Shown: positions 36,001 to 49,346, counted from the stretch's first letter. The stretch is DNA of 64,000 nucleotides from Cantharellus purpuraceus (GCA_025174535.1 JALBUN010000018.1:1-64000); one strand, 5' to 3'. The notes: generated by a model not told the origin, from the letters alone. Program-made: numbers and translations.

Positions 36001-37060
36001 AACGCGGCCGATTGATATACCAGGCACGGAGAGAGTGGGAGACGTTCCTTCGCTTTCATCATTATCTCGGGCCCCGTCTGTCCGTTCTGACACGTCGACG
36101 TCTTCAATACGGAAGGTTTCTCCACCATCTGTGAGCGGGAATGGATTCCTGAACCCCTCAGCTCCTCGCACAACGACGGAACTACATACTTCAGTCCGCC
36201 CGCCCAGTCCTGCTCCTCTTCACGCTGATTCTCTATCCTCAGACTCGCCACGGCAACGTACGGGGAGCACACACAGCGCCATTTTCCCGCTCCTCGACGA
36301 GCCAACGACGCCTACCTTCGTGACTCCAATCCGTGCACAGCCCAAGGCGGCGACGATGACGATTCCGGGAATACATGCACGTCATCGTGGGGAGGTTATG
36401 GCACTAGGCTCGGAACCGACGAAGGCTGAGGATCCAGGTGAGGCGAAGGCGGAAGCAGAAGGGCGGGCAGGGGCAGGGAAGACGATTCAAAGCATGTACA
36501 GGCTGCTACGAGGTGGGAATTCACCGACGTTCGCCCCTGTGGAAGGAGTCGGTGAAGGTATCATGGGGGTAATGGAATCGGAGGATGCACCCTTGTCGCC
36601 AACCGTGGCTCCGAATCCGCATTCGCATTCAAATCCGATCCCGCCACCGCTTCCCCCGCGGTCAGTCACGCAGCCAGTGCCAATACAGTCGTCGTCATCA
36701 TCGTCAGAGCGGGAGGTGGACTCACCTGCATCGCAGGCACTTAAGAGCGTGGTGCAGCAGGATGCAGCGAGGCAGGCACCGCCGTTACCCATGCGCAGAG
36801 CGTCAGCACAGATGTTGTTTAGATCGACGGAGGCGACGGCCGTCTCGTCTTCTCCCGCTTCCCTTTCTGCTACACCGCCTGCGTTAACGACACCCCCGCC
36901 GTCATCGGTGTCCGATCAAGACGGCAGTTGGTTAGCACTTACCACTGAGCGCGATGCGACGCACAACGTGAAAGCCCCCGCAGCGGATGCGAACGAAAGG
37001 TGGAAGCCACCGTTACCTCCACGGCGGAGTACTAGTAGTGTTAATAACATACAGGCATAG
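33083..37060 (+). CDS. NVJ2/TEX2-like SMP-domain lipid-transfer protein at ER contact sites
   Basis: The start ATG at 33083 gives [13 protein letters not shown] and a hydrophobic segment (about residues 3-30) fitting an ER signal anchor. Then come a PH-like region ([52 protein letters not shown]) and the SMP lipid-transfer domain ([20 protein letters not shown] at about 33850-33905, [15 protein letters not shown] after an intron near 33962-34019, [37 protein letters not shown] near 34562-34622, [14 protein letters not shown] near 34823-34863). A very long Ser/Pro/Arg-rich disordered tail follows, including an Arg-Asp repeat encoded by (AGAGAT)n near 35750, and it ends at 37060. SMP proteins of this family move lipids at ER contacts. 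About 1,200 residues, at least five exons, no breaks seen. Confidence 0.88.
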
Positions 37061-38075
37061 GGTCGACTAGGTTTTGGTGGCTTTATCAGACTACGGCATC
37101 ATGTTTTTGTCGCGATTCACGAGTTTTGTGACATGCATACTGAGGTATAGGTAATAATATTCGGAAACTGTTGAAATGTACTGTCGGTAGTGTAATGGTT
37201 CATGAATCATGTCTCGTTCTGGTGGAATACTACCACTCGATGGCTCGACTCAGGGTCGAGCATCATCAGGGACTCGGAGGTCTTGATTCACTACTTACTA
37301 CCTCACTTCAATCGGTCGAAAAAGTGTTCAGACGAACATCACCCATTCCTTGCGAGGAGAAAATGTACTGCCAAGATAACAGGAGCCTCGCCCAAGATAT
37401 CCCGGCGGGTCCGTGTGTGCACCCCATTTGCTCAGAGGGATACTGCGGATAGAATTCTTACAAGAATACAAGGCTGTAACAGGAGGCGCCCAACTCGATC
37501 ATCCGACTGGTCCGCGAATGTACATCATTAATGACCTGTGATCAGGCAGTTTGGTCTTCTTTGTTGGTGCATGTCATAGAGGCAACAAGGCCTTGAACCC
37601 TAACTCTATGCGTCATACTCAAGTGATAAGAATACAGAAACCAGAGGCAACGCTGAAGCGATACAGCCATGGCATGGGAACACCGACGGACTACTAGGTT
37701 CCACGGCACTGGCAGCGCTGGCATCCTGCAGAGTGGCGATCAGTTCGCGTGTATTCAAGGGAGATGCTTCTTACCAAGGGTACGGTAGCGATATGCAACG
37801 TTGACCTATAGCTGCACAAGTTCCCACGAAAAAAGCAACTGGCACAGCCAGACACCGATGGCATCAGCCTCCTGTTAAGAACAGGGTTCCCTTATTAAAA
37901 GGTCCCTCAAGAGGGATCTGATGACTGCGTTCATGGATACGCACCACGCTGCGGTTTCCTCCAGCCCAAGACCCCCGCGAGCTCTGGCGGGCGACTGTCG
38001 CGTCTAGTTTCTCTTCTTCTGTATATTACCCCGCTTTCGGTATATTACCTTCCCTTTCGCTAGTCCTCGCTGGCG
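37061..38075. other. Intergenic
   Basis: About 1 kb between two plus-strand genes. Only short frames, none with recognisable domains. It holds the 3' flank of the SMP gene and the promoter of the 7TM gene; a repeated TATATTACC occurs near 38023-38050. Confidence 0.5.
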
Positions 38076-39978
38076 ATGGACGCTATCATGTTACTCGTAG
38101 ACCGTGGGCATCACAGTCAGTCAAATGCGTCGAACTTGGGGAACACGACCAACGGGACACACACCCATGCCTCCAGCATTGAGAAACACCAACATATTAA
38201 ACATAATATGCTGGTCGCATGGATTGTGCTCCAGCTGGCAGGCCAGGTCACCCTACCCATTCTTATTGCCACGCTCCTTTTTCACAAGCGCATCGCGCGC
38301 CGAAACCCCACTATCATCAACCTGTGCATAGTATGGACGCTTGCTACTATTCCGCCCGAAATCTTGTGAGTTTGTCTCTTTCCACCTGGGTCAGCTGTGC
38401 AGACATGTCAATGTGTTTAGGTTTTATACTGGTGATTACAAAGGTCCCGAGCCCAGCACGATGCTATGTCTCTTTCAGGCGGCCACAATTAGTGGCGTCC
38501 CACCCATGTGTGCTGCTATTGCTTCGCTATTGTTTTTTTCCAAGTTCACCATGTGCTATAGGGCCGCAACTGCATATCTTGCAGTAGTCATACATGCAAG
38601 TTGACATTTATTATCAACCACGAACGAGGCATTGACACCGTCTTTCTGTAGGCGTGTACTGTCGTCTATGAGATCATCAACTCAAATACGCCAAGACCGT
38701 TTGCATTCGATTTGCGGATGATCCTTGTACGTGCCTTATTCGTCCTGTCAATACATCCTTTTCAGGGGTCCCCATGCCAAACATCCACAGCTCCTTGGCA
38801 GTCCCTACATTTCCTTTTTCACATTCGCACTCTTTATGGCTATTGTGGGCGCCCAAAACCCCGATGATGTACAACGGAAGCTATTTTTCTGCGAAATTAT
38901 GAATCACAACGTGTACGTGAAACATCGATCGCCGTGAGCGGTTGTTAACGCCCTGGTCTTGAACAGGTCTGTGCCTGTATTTTTGTTTACGGTCATTATT
39001 GTCATCTTCACGCTCATATCGCAATGTACGTCGTCGTCGATCTTCACTATAAAGCTCACATTTACCATGCCCCATGCAGTCTGGATCGCAGGCATGTTCT
39101 ATCGCCACTATCGTGCGAAACGCAGACGCCGAGAACGTGGCGACCGCTCCAGTCCTCAGCCTATGCGCGAGATTCATCCGGTTGAGGTCCAACTTCTTAT
39201 CCGGATGGTGGCGTTCACTATTTTTGAAATCGTGATTGTCGTGTAAGTAAGAATCGACGTTTCATGTCCAGGCGCTGTGCACGGACTATTTATTTGTGAC
39301 AAAGCGTCAGCTCTCCGCTTTGACTTACTTCGGCTTCTCGCCATTGTTTTGCGACGCTAACGTGCCGGCTCTTTGACATCTAGTTCGTCTGTAAGCTCAA
39401 TATTCCATCCTCGCATGGGTGCTGCGAAGCTGCTGTTAGCCACTCGTGAGCTCCTTTAGCTTCATACTTTTCAGAATATACATCTCTCGTAACTCTCACA
39501 GCCCCATTCGCTGTCTTTCTCATATTCTCTAGCTCACGAGTGAGTTTGAACATCACATTGCCAGTTCTGAGCTCCATTCTAACCACATTCACACAAGGAC
39601 ATATATCACGCGTGGTTCCCTTGCTTTTTCCGGCGACGAAAGCCAAAGCTCGAGCCGGATAATGTGGACGAGGAATTTGACACAAAAAGCAGACCATTCG
39701 TGGAGTACCAATCTATGCAGCCTCCCCCTCCTTCCGGGTCGCCGGGCTCCAGGTATAGCCAGCAAAGTTTTCCGTTCCCACCGCCTGCCATGACCACGAC
39801 GAGAATGCCGGACATGGAGACTCGAGAGAGGAATGTGGATCTTGAGAAGGCGCTTGCACCCAAGCGAGAGTTCTCTAACCACGCACGAACCCGAGAATAT
39901 TATACCCAACCCCAGGAGAACAGCACAACGCTCATAGTGTTGCATCGGCCGAGTTCTTCTGCGAGCCCAGGCGAGTAA
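38076..39978 (+). CDS. Seven-transmembrane GPCR-like protein (basidiomycete family)
   Basis: A multi-exon membrane protein starting at ATG 38076. A short His/Asn/Thr-rich N-terminus is followed by hydrophobic stretches typical of helices: VAWIVLQLAGQVTLPILIAT, IINLCIVWTLATIPPEIL, CLFQAATISGVPPMCAAIAS, an exon near 38655 with TVVYEI, SPYISFFTFALFMAIVGAQN, VPVFLFTVIIVIFTLIS and LLIRMVAFTIFEIVIVV. A basic loop (FYRHYRAKRRRRERGDRS) precedes the late helix, as in G-protein-coupled receptors. The cytosolic tail (KPKLEPDNVDEEFDTKSRPF onwards) is Pro/Ser-rich and stops at 39978. It is not obviously STE3 (pheromone) or STM1. The frame between the last helix and the tail near 39560-39620 is not clean; I could not place the final junction. 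Ligand unknown. Confidence 0.72.
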
Positions 39979-42328
39979 TCCAACATTCAAGGACCTCACC
40001 ATTCAAACGTTTATTCAATTCGCTGCATGCTTGCGTGGTTTTTTTTTAGATTCCGCACTCGATGCTATCCGCACCTTCCAAGCACCAGCAGGAGCGAGGT
40101 TGAAGGCACGGCTAAGTCGCTGAGTAGTATGCCGCCGGAAAGTCTCATCCATATCAGTTTCGGCGTCTCGTACGTATGTACGCACCCCATGTAGCGCTAA
40201 CAATTCCTTCGTCGCGTTGTCGATGTGTTCATCTTTGGCATGCTCGGTATGGAGCTTTGACTCATCATCAGACTATACCGTAGACATATTATTATCCAAT
40301 CTTCCGCTCGGAGTGGTTTTCCGCACAGAGTTCAAGCCTGTACTCAAAGGGAGCCATTTTCGCAGCTGAGATGAAGGCGTAGATCCTCTGCCTGCAGTTA
40401 TGTGCTGTGCCGGTGAGCGTTTGCAGACATCTATATGTATTATTATACACATGATGCCTGTCTACCTGTCTCGACCGCCCGACACAGAAGTGTGCACAAG
40501 TTGCTGTTGAGATCATGGTGTCAGCTACACGTCTCTTCCAGGTACTATCCCACACAGCGAGTGCGATGGGCACCCATGATGCGTACAAGTGTGTACAAGT
40601 GGCTATTGAGATCATGGAAAGCTATACGTCCCTTCCAGTTGGTATCCAATGAAAGTGAAGAAACATTTGCAACATGAAAGATGAGGTAAGGGCAAGCCAC
40701 CAGTCGTGCGGCCGGTTGGCAGCGGTCCATCTTGCAGACCTATGACCTTCGGCAACACTTGGGCGCTCTGAGTGATGTCTGCACAGACGTCCTCGAGTAC
40801 ATTCACCTCTGTCCAGGGCGTCAGGGCTGGGAACTGATTGCAGCCTGCATGCACCATTCTCGTTGGTCAGTCCGACGCGAGCTCAAAGAGCGGTAACCAC
40901 GGTCCTTCAGATCTCACTGGGCTTTACAAACCAGTGCGGGACACGACAAACTCCAAGGAGGTTTGATTCTGATTCGGGTCCGAAGTGGACTCGTTTCATT
41001 CCTTATCATTGATCAGGAAGGTCTGGCTTGTTGATTGATGAGCCCATAAAACGTTTCGGGGCTAGCAACATCACACTGTATCACATGACAGTTAGAGGCG
41101 GATTGGCTGGTAGGCGTGAGTGAGACAGTATACCGCCTTGATTGTTGCGGTGGCATGCCCTGGAGTACCAATTGACCGAATTGTCAGTGTTTTGCATACT
41201 GGGCAGAGACCACCTAAAAATCATAGGGAGAGTGGTTCTGAGAATATTATAACAAAAATAATCAGAAACAATTATTTATTCAGATGTATCAGGGAGTGAC
41301 GTGTAATACAGATTTTATAAATGTGATGAACTCCAAGGTTTTCAAACAACTCTCATGTCTGTTGATGACAATGAGCCATGGCGTTGATGCCTTCTCTCCC
41401 TTCCACTAGTAGGGGAACAGCTATTCGGTTTCAGAAAATTAGCTTGGCGTAGGCACATATGCTACAACAGAAAGACACTTTCACCACAGAATCTGACGGT
41501 CATTCAGCCAATCCTACACTGTCGATAGTCTGACTGACATGCGATCGTCTCGTTCACCAGTATGGAAACAAATTACATATCGGGTCCGGAGGTTAGTTAG
41601 CATTGTCCTCACGCTCGTTCTTGCATTATTGACCCCAGTAGCGGATCCCTTGTCATAAAATCACTAGGGCTGCGGCTCTCGCTGATCAGATCCATACGCA
41701 GAGCCAATACCTGATGTGATTATGAACGCCTTGCCAAGCTTTGGCCTTCGGGGACGCCTTCTGCCATGCTTGACATATTACGACAGATGACCCTTTTTGT
41801 GCCGAACCACACGTAGGCCACTGGGACTGTATTTTGCCCTTGCCATAGCCGTTGTCTTGTTCCGGGGTGAGACCCTCGCTCGGGTGACTATTGCTACATG
41901 TCTTCCTCAGTAACAAAAAACGAGGCTATTTGGTTGTCGAGCCTCTCATTCTCGGTGCATGAGATTAAATCCCTTTGTTTGAGTCTATGATGCTATATGA
42001 CTGTCCCGGTGCAGATGAGCGCATACATGCGGTTAGAAATGGTCAATCTAGCAAGATTATTGTGGTGGAAATCCGCACATCAGTGGGTTGGCATAACATG
42101 TGAGTGGAGAATGACAGGGATGGAAGTCGGGGTGTGTAGAATGATCCGTGCTCACACCCCTATGCACGACGCGTGGCTCCAGGCGTGGAATGACCATGAC
42201 GCGTCAATGACGCAGACACAAGTCCGCGAAAATCACGCGCACGAGAGTTGGGGTACAAAAGGCGAAGAGGTTGACTGTGAGCTGTCAACGTTTTCTTTCC
42301 TGAACCACCATCCCACATACCCATCAAT
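39979..42328. other. Long intergenic region, no recognised gene
   Basis: More than 2.3 kb with only short frames. It includes a diverged tandem duplication at 40489-40650. The last 150 bp are the CsbD-like gene promoter, with TACAAAAG near 42254 and a CCCCT element (stress-response-type) near 42156. Confidence 0.5.
40489..40650. repeat. Diverged direct repeat, 100-bp spacing
   Basis: About 60 bp beginning AGTGTGCACAAGT at 40489 recurs as AGTGTGTACAAGT at 40589; both continue with TTGAGATCATG and end near CTTCCAG. Roughly 80-85% identical by eye. Confidence 0.75.
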
Positions 42329-42850
42329 ATGTCTTCTTCGAATGAACCTTCCAAGATGGACGGTCAGTACAAGTCTCTCAAAGGGACCGCTGTCGAAGCT
42401 GTGCGTGTCGTCTTGTTCTTCCATCCCCCGCCCTAACCCCTCATCTTTTATCTTCTGCTCTTCCGTCGTGGCGGTAGATCGGAAACGTGACGGGGGCACA
42501 GTCGTGGGTTGACAGCGGGAAGAAGGAGCACGCCGAGGGCGAGGCCGAGTATAAGGCTGCCGCTACAAAGTACGTCTCTTCCTCGACTCGTTTCTCCCCC
42601 CCTACTCGTCGATGGTTAGACTCACTCGCTGGCAGGGGATACGCCGATGGTACCGTCGACCGTGTGACAGGCAAGGTCGACTCGGTGGTGGGCGCTGTTA
42701 CGGGGGATAAGGAGCAGCAGGCATCTGGTTCGCTGCCCTCGCTATCTATTTCTGAAAGTGCCTATAACTCATGCACTCGCCTACACCGTCCCAGGAAACA
42801 TCCGCAACGAGAAGGGTCAAGCGCAGCAGGAGATTAACAAGGAAGCTTGA
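42329..42850 (+). CDS. CsbD-like stress-associated small protein
   Basis: Four short exons give a hydrophilic protein of roughly 95 residues. Exon 1 (42329-42400) reads [20 protein letters not shown]; exon 2 (from 42478) reads [20 protein letters not shown]; exon 3 (from 42636) reads [20 protein letters not shown]; exon 4 encodes [17 protein letters not shown] and stops at 42848-42850. The repeated G-x-V-x-x-x-x-G pattern and the Gln/Glu/Lys-rich ends are typical of the CsbD family, known in bacteria as a general-stress protein and common in basidiomycetes; its biochemical role is not established. Introns are about 77, 60 and 60 bp with GT..AG ends. Confidence 0.88.
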
Positions 42851-44770
42851 CCCCACTTGTTCTGTCTCCAGTCTCGTACTAGTACTGTGTTCTAGCTTAT
42901 TTCTTGGCAGTGGTAGTTGATTGTTCGTCGTACTTTGTTAATTGAATCAAGTGTCGCTATTGCCACTGACGCAGATATAACGAGAGACAGCCCTCATAGG
43001 GTTTTAGGTATATAATCTTGGCGTCCGGCTGCAGTCTCGTCAGCGAATGACGAGTGTGAAGCATATTGTTGGGGGATTTAGATGGGGTAGCGTCGTGCCC
43101 AATGATAAGTCCTACGGGTATAGTGTATATCACAATCAAGCCGTTGCCTGGAGATGGTGCTGAAGCGCTGATTCATGGCCCCTTGTCACACGTGACAGGC
43201 GTGACGCCTCACCGCGATGTACCACATGTGATATCTCTCTATGACTATCCATTATCCATTTGTCTCAATAATTCCAACATAACATTATATGCGACGAAAT
43301 GAGACCAAGCCATAGCCCCGGCACTTTTGAATCGTCCACTGTGGCTACCAGAGCCTTTGCCTTTGCGGTAATCGTCCCAGATCTTGGTGTTTCTAAATCT
43401 GCAGCCTCTCCCTCAATAGTTCCACCACAGGGCCAGTCACTGACATCTTTTCCTACCGCGGGCGCGCTTGTTAGAGGGACTATGTGTGTAATTTCCAGCA
43501 CGGGCATCCCACCTGGCAATAGCTTCACCAATTGACTCACGATGTCGCGTCGAGTGTGCCTCCGTTCATGAAGCAAAATAAGAGAATGCTAAATTCAGTG
43601 AAAGAGGACGACTGTGACACAAGAGCGAGCTGTCCACTGTTCTCCCTCGAGGTTACTTGCAGATCTGGTGGCTATTATGGCGAGGAGAGGATTCTAGTCA
43701 GAGTTGTATTATGGCAACCGGCTTTACGAAGGGCCACAACTTCTGATTCCGTGCCAGAGTCCACCGGGGAACGCATGCTTCACCGCGTCCATACCCTTCC
43801 AGGTCTGTTGTACTCCCGACAGTCGTCGGATCCTTCATTAGTGGTTTCTTGGGCAATTTCTCTAGATTGGACTTTGAGATACCAATAACGCGATTGTATT
43901 ATACGAGCGAACATCACTGCAAGAACACCTTGCCAAGCTTATGACTCACAATATTATGCCGCCAAAAAAAATCTCAACATATCGTGCCAGTGCCAGTTCC
44001 TGCTAGACACGGTGGGGCCTGCATGGTGACACGAGACTCGTCGGTTGTAGGACACAATCGTCCGCCCACGCATGTCAGGGCGAGGCACGTAACGACATGG
44101 ATGGTTATTGGTCTTAAAGGTCTTTTGCTCATGTGCGGCTTTAGGCGAGACATGTCTAGAACGCGCTTTATACCATCATTTCTTAGGCTCTTTCGCATGC
44201 ACAGCATTGGAACCTCCCAAGATATTAGCAGTGACTGCGTCCGTCCCCGAGTGGGAGGTGAATGGAGCTGCTCGCCTTCCATCCAGGGAAGGGTCTATAC
44301 AGCTTCCTGTTCATGTCGCAGAGTCATGTGGACACCACTGACACCGGATCAGTGGAATCAAGCGGCGCTTCACCCAAAGTACCGGGAAATCGGACAGCCC
44401 TGAACGATGCGGAGAAAATAGATAAACTCCCACATTGTTGTTGGGGCAGCCCCAGGATTGAGTGAAGCCCGCCAGTGACCTGGGCTCTGCACGGAATTTG
44501 CCCACCGCGAGCAATAGGACCCACAGCGTCTAGTGTTAGTCCACCACGTCGTGTCCACCGGCAGTATTGTGGCGGGGGATCGTCGGTAGAGTGATGATTG
44601 ACCTGGGGAGAGACCGATGCACATCGTCTGCCTGTTCGGATGCGGTGGCCATACTGGGGATTCTCACCGGATGCCGTAAGCGAGGCGGCAGCGTGGACGC
44701 GTGCCTGAGTTCGAACGTGCTTGGATGAAAACTATAAAGCGCTGGATCCGTCTCTGTCGACTCTATCGAC
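42851..44770. other. Intergenic, no recognised gene
   Basis: About 1.9 kb. The most gene-like frame is on the minus strand at 43576-43265 (with IVSQLVKLLPGGMPVLEITH), followed through by a plus-strand shadow; no family is recognised. The last few hundred bases are the promoter region of the sphingomyelinase gene, with ACTATAAAG near 44730. Confidence 0.45.
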
Positions 44771-47700
44771 ATGTACGGTGTTCAACCTGCTCTCCTCACC
44801 GTCGCCCTCGCCGCCGCTGCGCGTGCAGCGGTGACCGCGGCCGCCAGTTCAGAGTCGCCAACGTCTACCGCGACGCCGACGTCGACGTCTGTCTTCTTCG
44901 CCACGCCCCCCGCCTCGCTCAACGTCCCCGCCGACTTTACGGCAAAGGGCTTCTTCCAGACAGACTTTCTCAAGGCCTTCTTCCCCGGATTTGGCCCGTC
45001 CCAGACCTCTGTAGAGCCCCAGCCGCTCGTCACAGACCCCGTCGTACGTCCAGTCGCGACTTGTGTCTGACACGCGCACTCAGCGCTCCGCCGTTCACAG
45101 GGAAACACCGTCTTCCCTCTCGACCTCACCAACCCCAAGACCATCCCCACAGCCAACGTCCACGACCCCGTCGTCCTCCCGCCCTCGCTCCTCGACCCCT
45201 CCAACTCGGCCGTCGTCTCCCCGCCCACCCAAAACCACTCCACCCCCGGGTCGCTGGCCCTTCGCGCCCAGGCCTTTTCGCAGATCCGGGAGATTCTCAA
45301 CTCGACAGCGTTCAGCACCAGCTGTGCCCAGTGCACCGCCAGTCTCATCGTCATGAAAGATCTCGCGCTCACCGCGCCGTGGGAGGTGTCGCCGCTGCTC
45401 ATCCAGGTGTGCAACCTCGTCAAGTTCAGCGGTGTGTGCTTTCGACGCGCCATGTGACTCCCGTCTTCATTGTTGAACGCGTGTAATGGGTTAGCCTTTG
45501 GCAGTTGCGAGCAAGAATTCAGCGCCAACTCGGACGGTCAGATCGCCACACAGCTCCTTGCCAACGCTGACGTCGCCGGTCTCGATGGCCAGGTACGTGT
45601 TTCCAACGCGTGTACGACACCTCTCAACGCGCTTCGTCTACAGTGGATGTGCGCCAAATTCGTCATTCCCCTGCGCAAAACATGCCCCACCCCGCCCCCA
45701 TCGGATATTTCGGCCGTCCTCGCTACCTGGTTCGCCAAACCCAAACCTGCCAACGCCAAGGCGCCCGTCTCTAGCGGCAACAGCACAAAATTGCGCGTCT
45801 TGCATCTCTCCGACTTGTGAGTCACGTGAACTACACGTGATATATATTTGACACGTGACACGTGCGCGCAGCCACATTGATCCCCGTGCGTCTACTGACC
45901 GTGTGCTGACATGATTGTATAACCCACATCCCCCCACACAGGCTACACGATCGGCACCGAGGCCAATTGCAGCGATTTTCTATGCTGTCGTCCCGGTGTC
46001 ACAAAGTACGTGTCTGAATCGTACTCACGCCTTTGCTCATCAATGATTTCTGCAGCGGTGATCTCCCTCCCGGCCAGCTGTCCCTCCCTGCGCCGCGCTT
46101 TGGCGCGTTCGAGTGCGATACGCCATGGAACCTCGCTAATGCAGTCCTCCACGCCATCGGGCCACTCACGGGGACCGGCACCGGTGAGTTTCTCTATCAA
46201 ACACGCGTACAAGTTCTCGTACGCATGCGCCAGCGTCCGTGCTCACTACCTCGACAGGCATCGCAAACGCAGCGGAGGGCAACGCACCGGGACACGGCGC
46301 CGCCAGCAACGTGACGCCGCCCGCGTTCACGATCTTCACGGGTGACCTCACGTCGCACGACAATGACAACCAGCTGTCGCGCGCCTATGTGGAGTATGTG
46401 GAGTCCGCCGTGTTTAGCGGGTTCAAGGCGTACCTTGGGGGCGCCCCGGTCTACGCTGCCCTGGTATGTACGCACGTTATGTTTTTTTTTTTTTTTCTAT
46501 CCTCGTCGTCATGCGTCGCTGCCCCTTGGGTGCAGTGTGTATCGCGCGGGATTGGAATGTGTGTGGAGAGGCTAATGTCATGGGGGTGTGATGATAGGGC
46601 AACCATGATACGTGGCCTCAGGCGTTTGATGCGCCGCATTCTATCCAGCCGCAGCAGCTCTCGAATCAGTTTGAGTGGAATTATGGTCATTTAGCCGAGT
46701 ATGTGTTGTGTTTTCTTTTTTCGTTGCATCGTAGTCGCAGTTGCAGTGGCAGTCTTCCTTGACCTCTCCGCGTCGTGTTGGGACGTTCCGCTGATTCACT
46801 TCCACCTCTCTAGTTTATGGCACACGGAGGGTTGGATCTCGGAGGATGTCGCAAAAGTATCCAAAGCCACGTACGCCCCTACGCCGTCCCCCTTTCCTAA
46901 TCACGTACGCATACTATCTGCATAGGTACTCTGCGTATTCGACCATCACGCCGCAAGGGCTTAAAATCATCACGTGCGTTCCGCTCTGCTGTTCTGTTTC
47001 GTGTACGCCGTGCACGCTTGTGTTGACCATGCATTCCATTGTGCAGGATGAACACCGACTTTTGGTACCACGACAAGTGAGCGTGTTTTGTTTTATTGAG
47101 AGGGGCAATGAGCTCATGCTACCGTGCATTGCAGCTGGTTCAAGTACGTCGTTCTGTCATTGTCATTGTCATTCCTCGCATGCTAATATTACACGACACG
47201 CCCAGTTTCATCAACGTACGCCTCACACATACCCCATCGCGCATTTACTGACAAATTCACTTGCTCTTCATGCATGTGCACGACATGATGTGGCCTGTCC
47301 TACAGATCTCCAACCCCGACGTGAGCGGCATGCTGCGGTTCGTGACGGACGAGCTGCAGGACGCGGAGGATAAAGGACAGAGGGTGTGGATCTTGGGACA
47401 TGTGTTGCCTGGTACGCGGCGTGTTTCAATGTTCTCGAATATCTGTTTATACCTTTATCCCCCTTTCTGTTTTCTGTTTTCCTCTTCCCCCCCCCCTTCC
47501 TCCACTTACACCATGCATTACAGGCTGGGATGGTAGCAACGCCCTCCCCAACGCCCCGAATCTCTTTTACCAAATCATCGACCGCTTTTCGCCGCATGTC
47601 ATTGCAAACGTGTTCATGGGGCACATCCACGACGAAGTTCGGTACTTGTACTACGCGTAAGTATACACTTTGAGGGTCTCTTGGTTCATTGCTCAGAGGG

Positions 47701-48699
47701 GTTTCTCTTCTCGCTTTCCATCCTGTGTTTGCACGCCTTCCTTTGGTTATGCTGATGGTATGTACCGGGCTAGGAACAATGCTACGACCATGGATGCTCA
47801 GAGCGCGCTCACCACCACCTGGGTTGGCGGGTCCGTCACGCCGCTTGCAGGCTTAAACTCTGGTGCGTGTCTACCGTAGGGTTAATCCCGCGTCGGACAA
47901 CTGATTGATGTTTTTGTGATGTCGCTCTGCAGGATTCAGCATGTACGAAGTCGATTCTGAGACGTTTGAGTATGTGGCCTCTTTTACTTCCACCGGTACA
48001 GCAGATCGTTGGGCCGACGTGTTTTTGCTGTAACTGTAGAGTCATGGAAGCGTATACCTGGTTCGCGAATGTGAGCGCGTTCCCCGAGCTGGATAAGCAG
48101 ACAGACGTGGGCGCAGCGTGCGTGCATTGTTTTCTTACCCGTCTTTGACTCGACTTGTATACCGTTTGATTCATCGCTTTTGTGTTGTGTCCATTCAGGT
48201 ATCACTTTGAGTACAGCACGAGGGAGACGTATGGTGGGAACTTTGCGTGGCCTGCTGATGCGCCGTTGAGTGCGTGTTCATTGCTGCGATGCTATACGTG
48301 TGATGTCATATATTCATATGCGGCATACGTACGATAGATGCCACGTGGTGGCACATGGTGTCCGAAAGTACGTGCTCCTTTCTCGTATGAGAAAATGACA
48401 ATCAATGGGGTGCTATTAACTTACTCCTCGCAGGCTTCCTCACCCACCCCGAGCTCGTCGATAAGTTTACCCTCAACCAGGGCCGCCAATCCTTCCTCAC
48501 TAAAAACGTACGTCACACTCTCGTCTCTTTCCCCCCCTTTGTGATTGCAAACCAACTCACCCTGAATTTGTGAATGTACAAAAAAACGTTGCAGTGCACG
48601 TCGACGGTGTGTCAGGAGGCCAAGGTGTGTTATATGAGGAGTGGGTCGCCGTCTATTGCTGCGCAGTGCCCTCGGGGCTTTTCGAGTGTGCAATCGTAG
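44771..48699 (+). CDS. Acid sphingomyelinase-like phosphodiesterase, secreted or vacuolar
   Basis: The enzyme hydrolyses sphingomyelin-type phosphodiesters in the lysosome/vacuole or outside the cell. The start at 44771 gives a signal peptide (MYGVQPALLTVALAAAARAA). A saposin-B domain follows with paired Cys (FSTSCAQCTASLIVMKDLAL, LIQVCNLV, FGSCEQEFSA, GQWMCAKFVIPLRKTC; about 45300-45690). The metallophosphatase motifs come in order across many small exons: LHLSDLHIDPRY (45800-45890), TGDLTSHDNDNQLSRAY (46335-46390), ALGNHDTWPQAFD (split near 46465 and 46600), WILGHVLPGWDG (47385-47530) and ANVFMGHIHDEVRYLYYA (47605-47658). In relatives the fourth motif is usually GHIPPG; here it is GHVLPG, with the His kept. 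The last exons carry the C-terminal Cys pair (NCTSTVCQEAKVCYMRSGS) and stop at 48697-48699. It looks complete. Confidence 0.9.
45823..45864. promoter_or_regulatory. Four CACGTG E-boxes within one intron
   Basis: CACGTG occurs at 45823-45828, 45834-45839, 45852-45857 and 45859-45864, inside the intron that splits LHLSDL from HIDPR of the sphingomyelinase. The first reads TCACGTGA, a Cbf1/Pho4/TFEB-type bHLH site. Confidence 0.5.
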
Positions 48700-49346
48700 G
48701 ACGGAAAAGGGATTCCGATGCTGTACGTTATTTTGTTAGGCAGGTGTTTTTGTGAGTGGGTTAGGGTGGGGTTTGTTTTATATATGGTGATCCCCAGCTT
48801 GTGATGGGACGGGTTTGATGATCACATTTTTGACATGGCGACGACCATGTGGTCTTGCACAATGGATGGATGGCATGCAGATTGATAATGGAAAAAACGT
48901 TTGACGAGTATTAATGTGGCACGCGCTCTTTTGTAAGGTTTATAGGGGACGGGGCGGTGAATCATGATGTGACATAATAGTTGTATGATCCGTGCGATGC
49001 CATACCAATGTAGAAAACCCTGATCAACGCGGTCTACTCAAGGTTAGCTGGGCTTACAACATTTGTTAGAATCAGTGGTTCACTAGTAAATGGAACACAC
49101 TGTGAAACTCTGACGATCGTGTATAATGAGCATCTCATTAATGCTGGACATTCATTCGCGCTTGTATGATTACAATTCATCAATTCAGCATAGCCTCGTG
49201 ATCACGGATGAGACGGCTGTTTTACGCTCGTCGCAGAGCCTACGGACAATAACCAAACGCGGTGCTGGCTGATAGTCGTATATACTTATAGCTCAGGCCT
49301 TATCTTCTTTATAGCATCCCCGCTGCTCAGACAAACGTACACAATC
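48700..49346. other. Intergenic, promoter of the Cys-rich small protein
   Basis: About 650 bp without a frame I can support. TATATACTTATA occurs about 75 bp upstream of the next start codon and could serve as a TATA element. Confidence 0.5.

Noticed and set aside
35718..36305. 195-codon minus-strand frame
   Set aside because: Antisense shadow of the disordered tail of the SMP-domain protein.
44782..45528. 248-codon minus-strand frame
   Set aside because: It is a shadow of the GC-rich 5' half of the sphingomyelinase gene, with no domain of its own.
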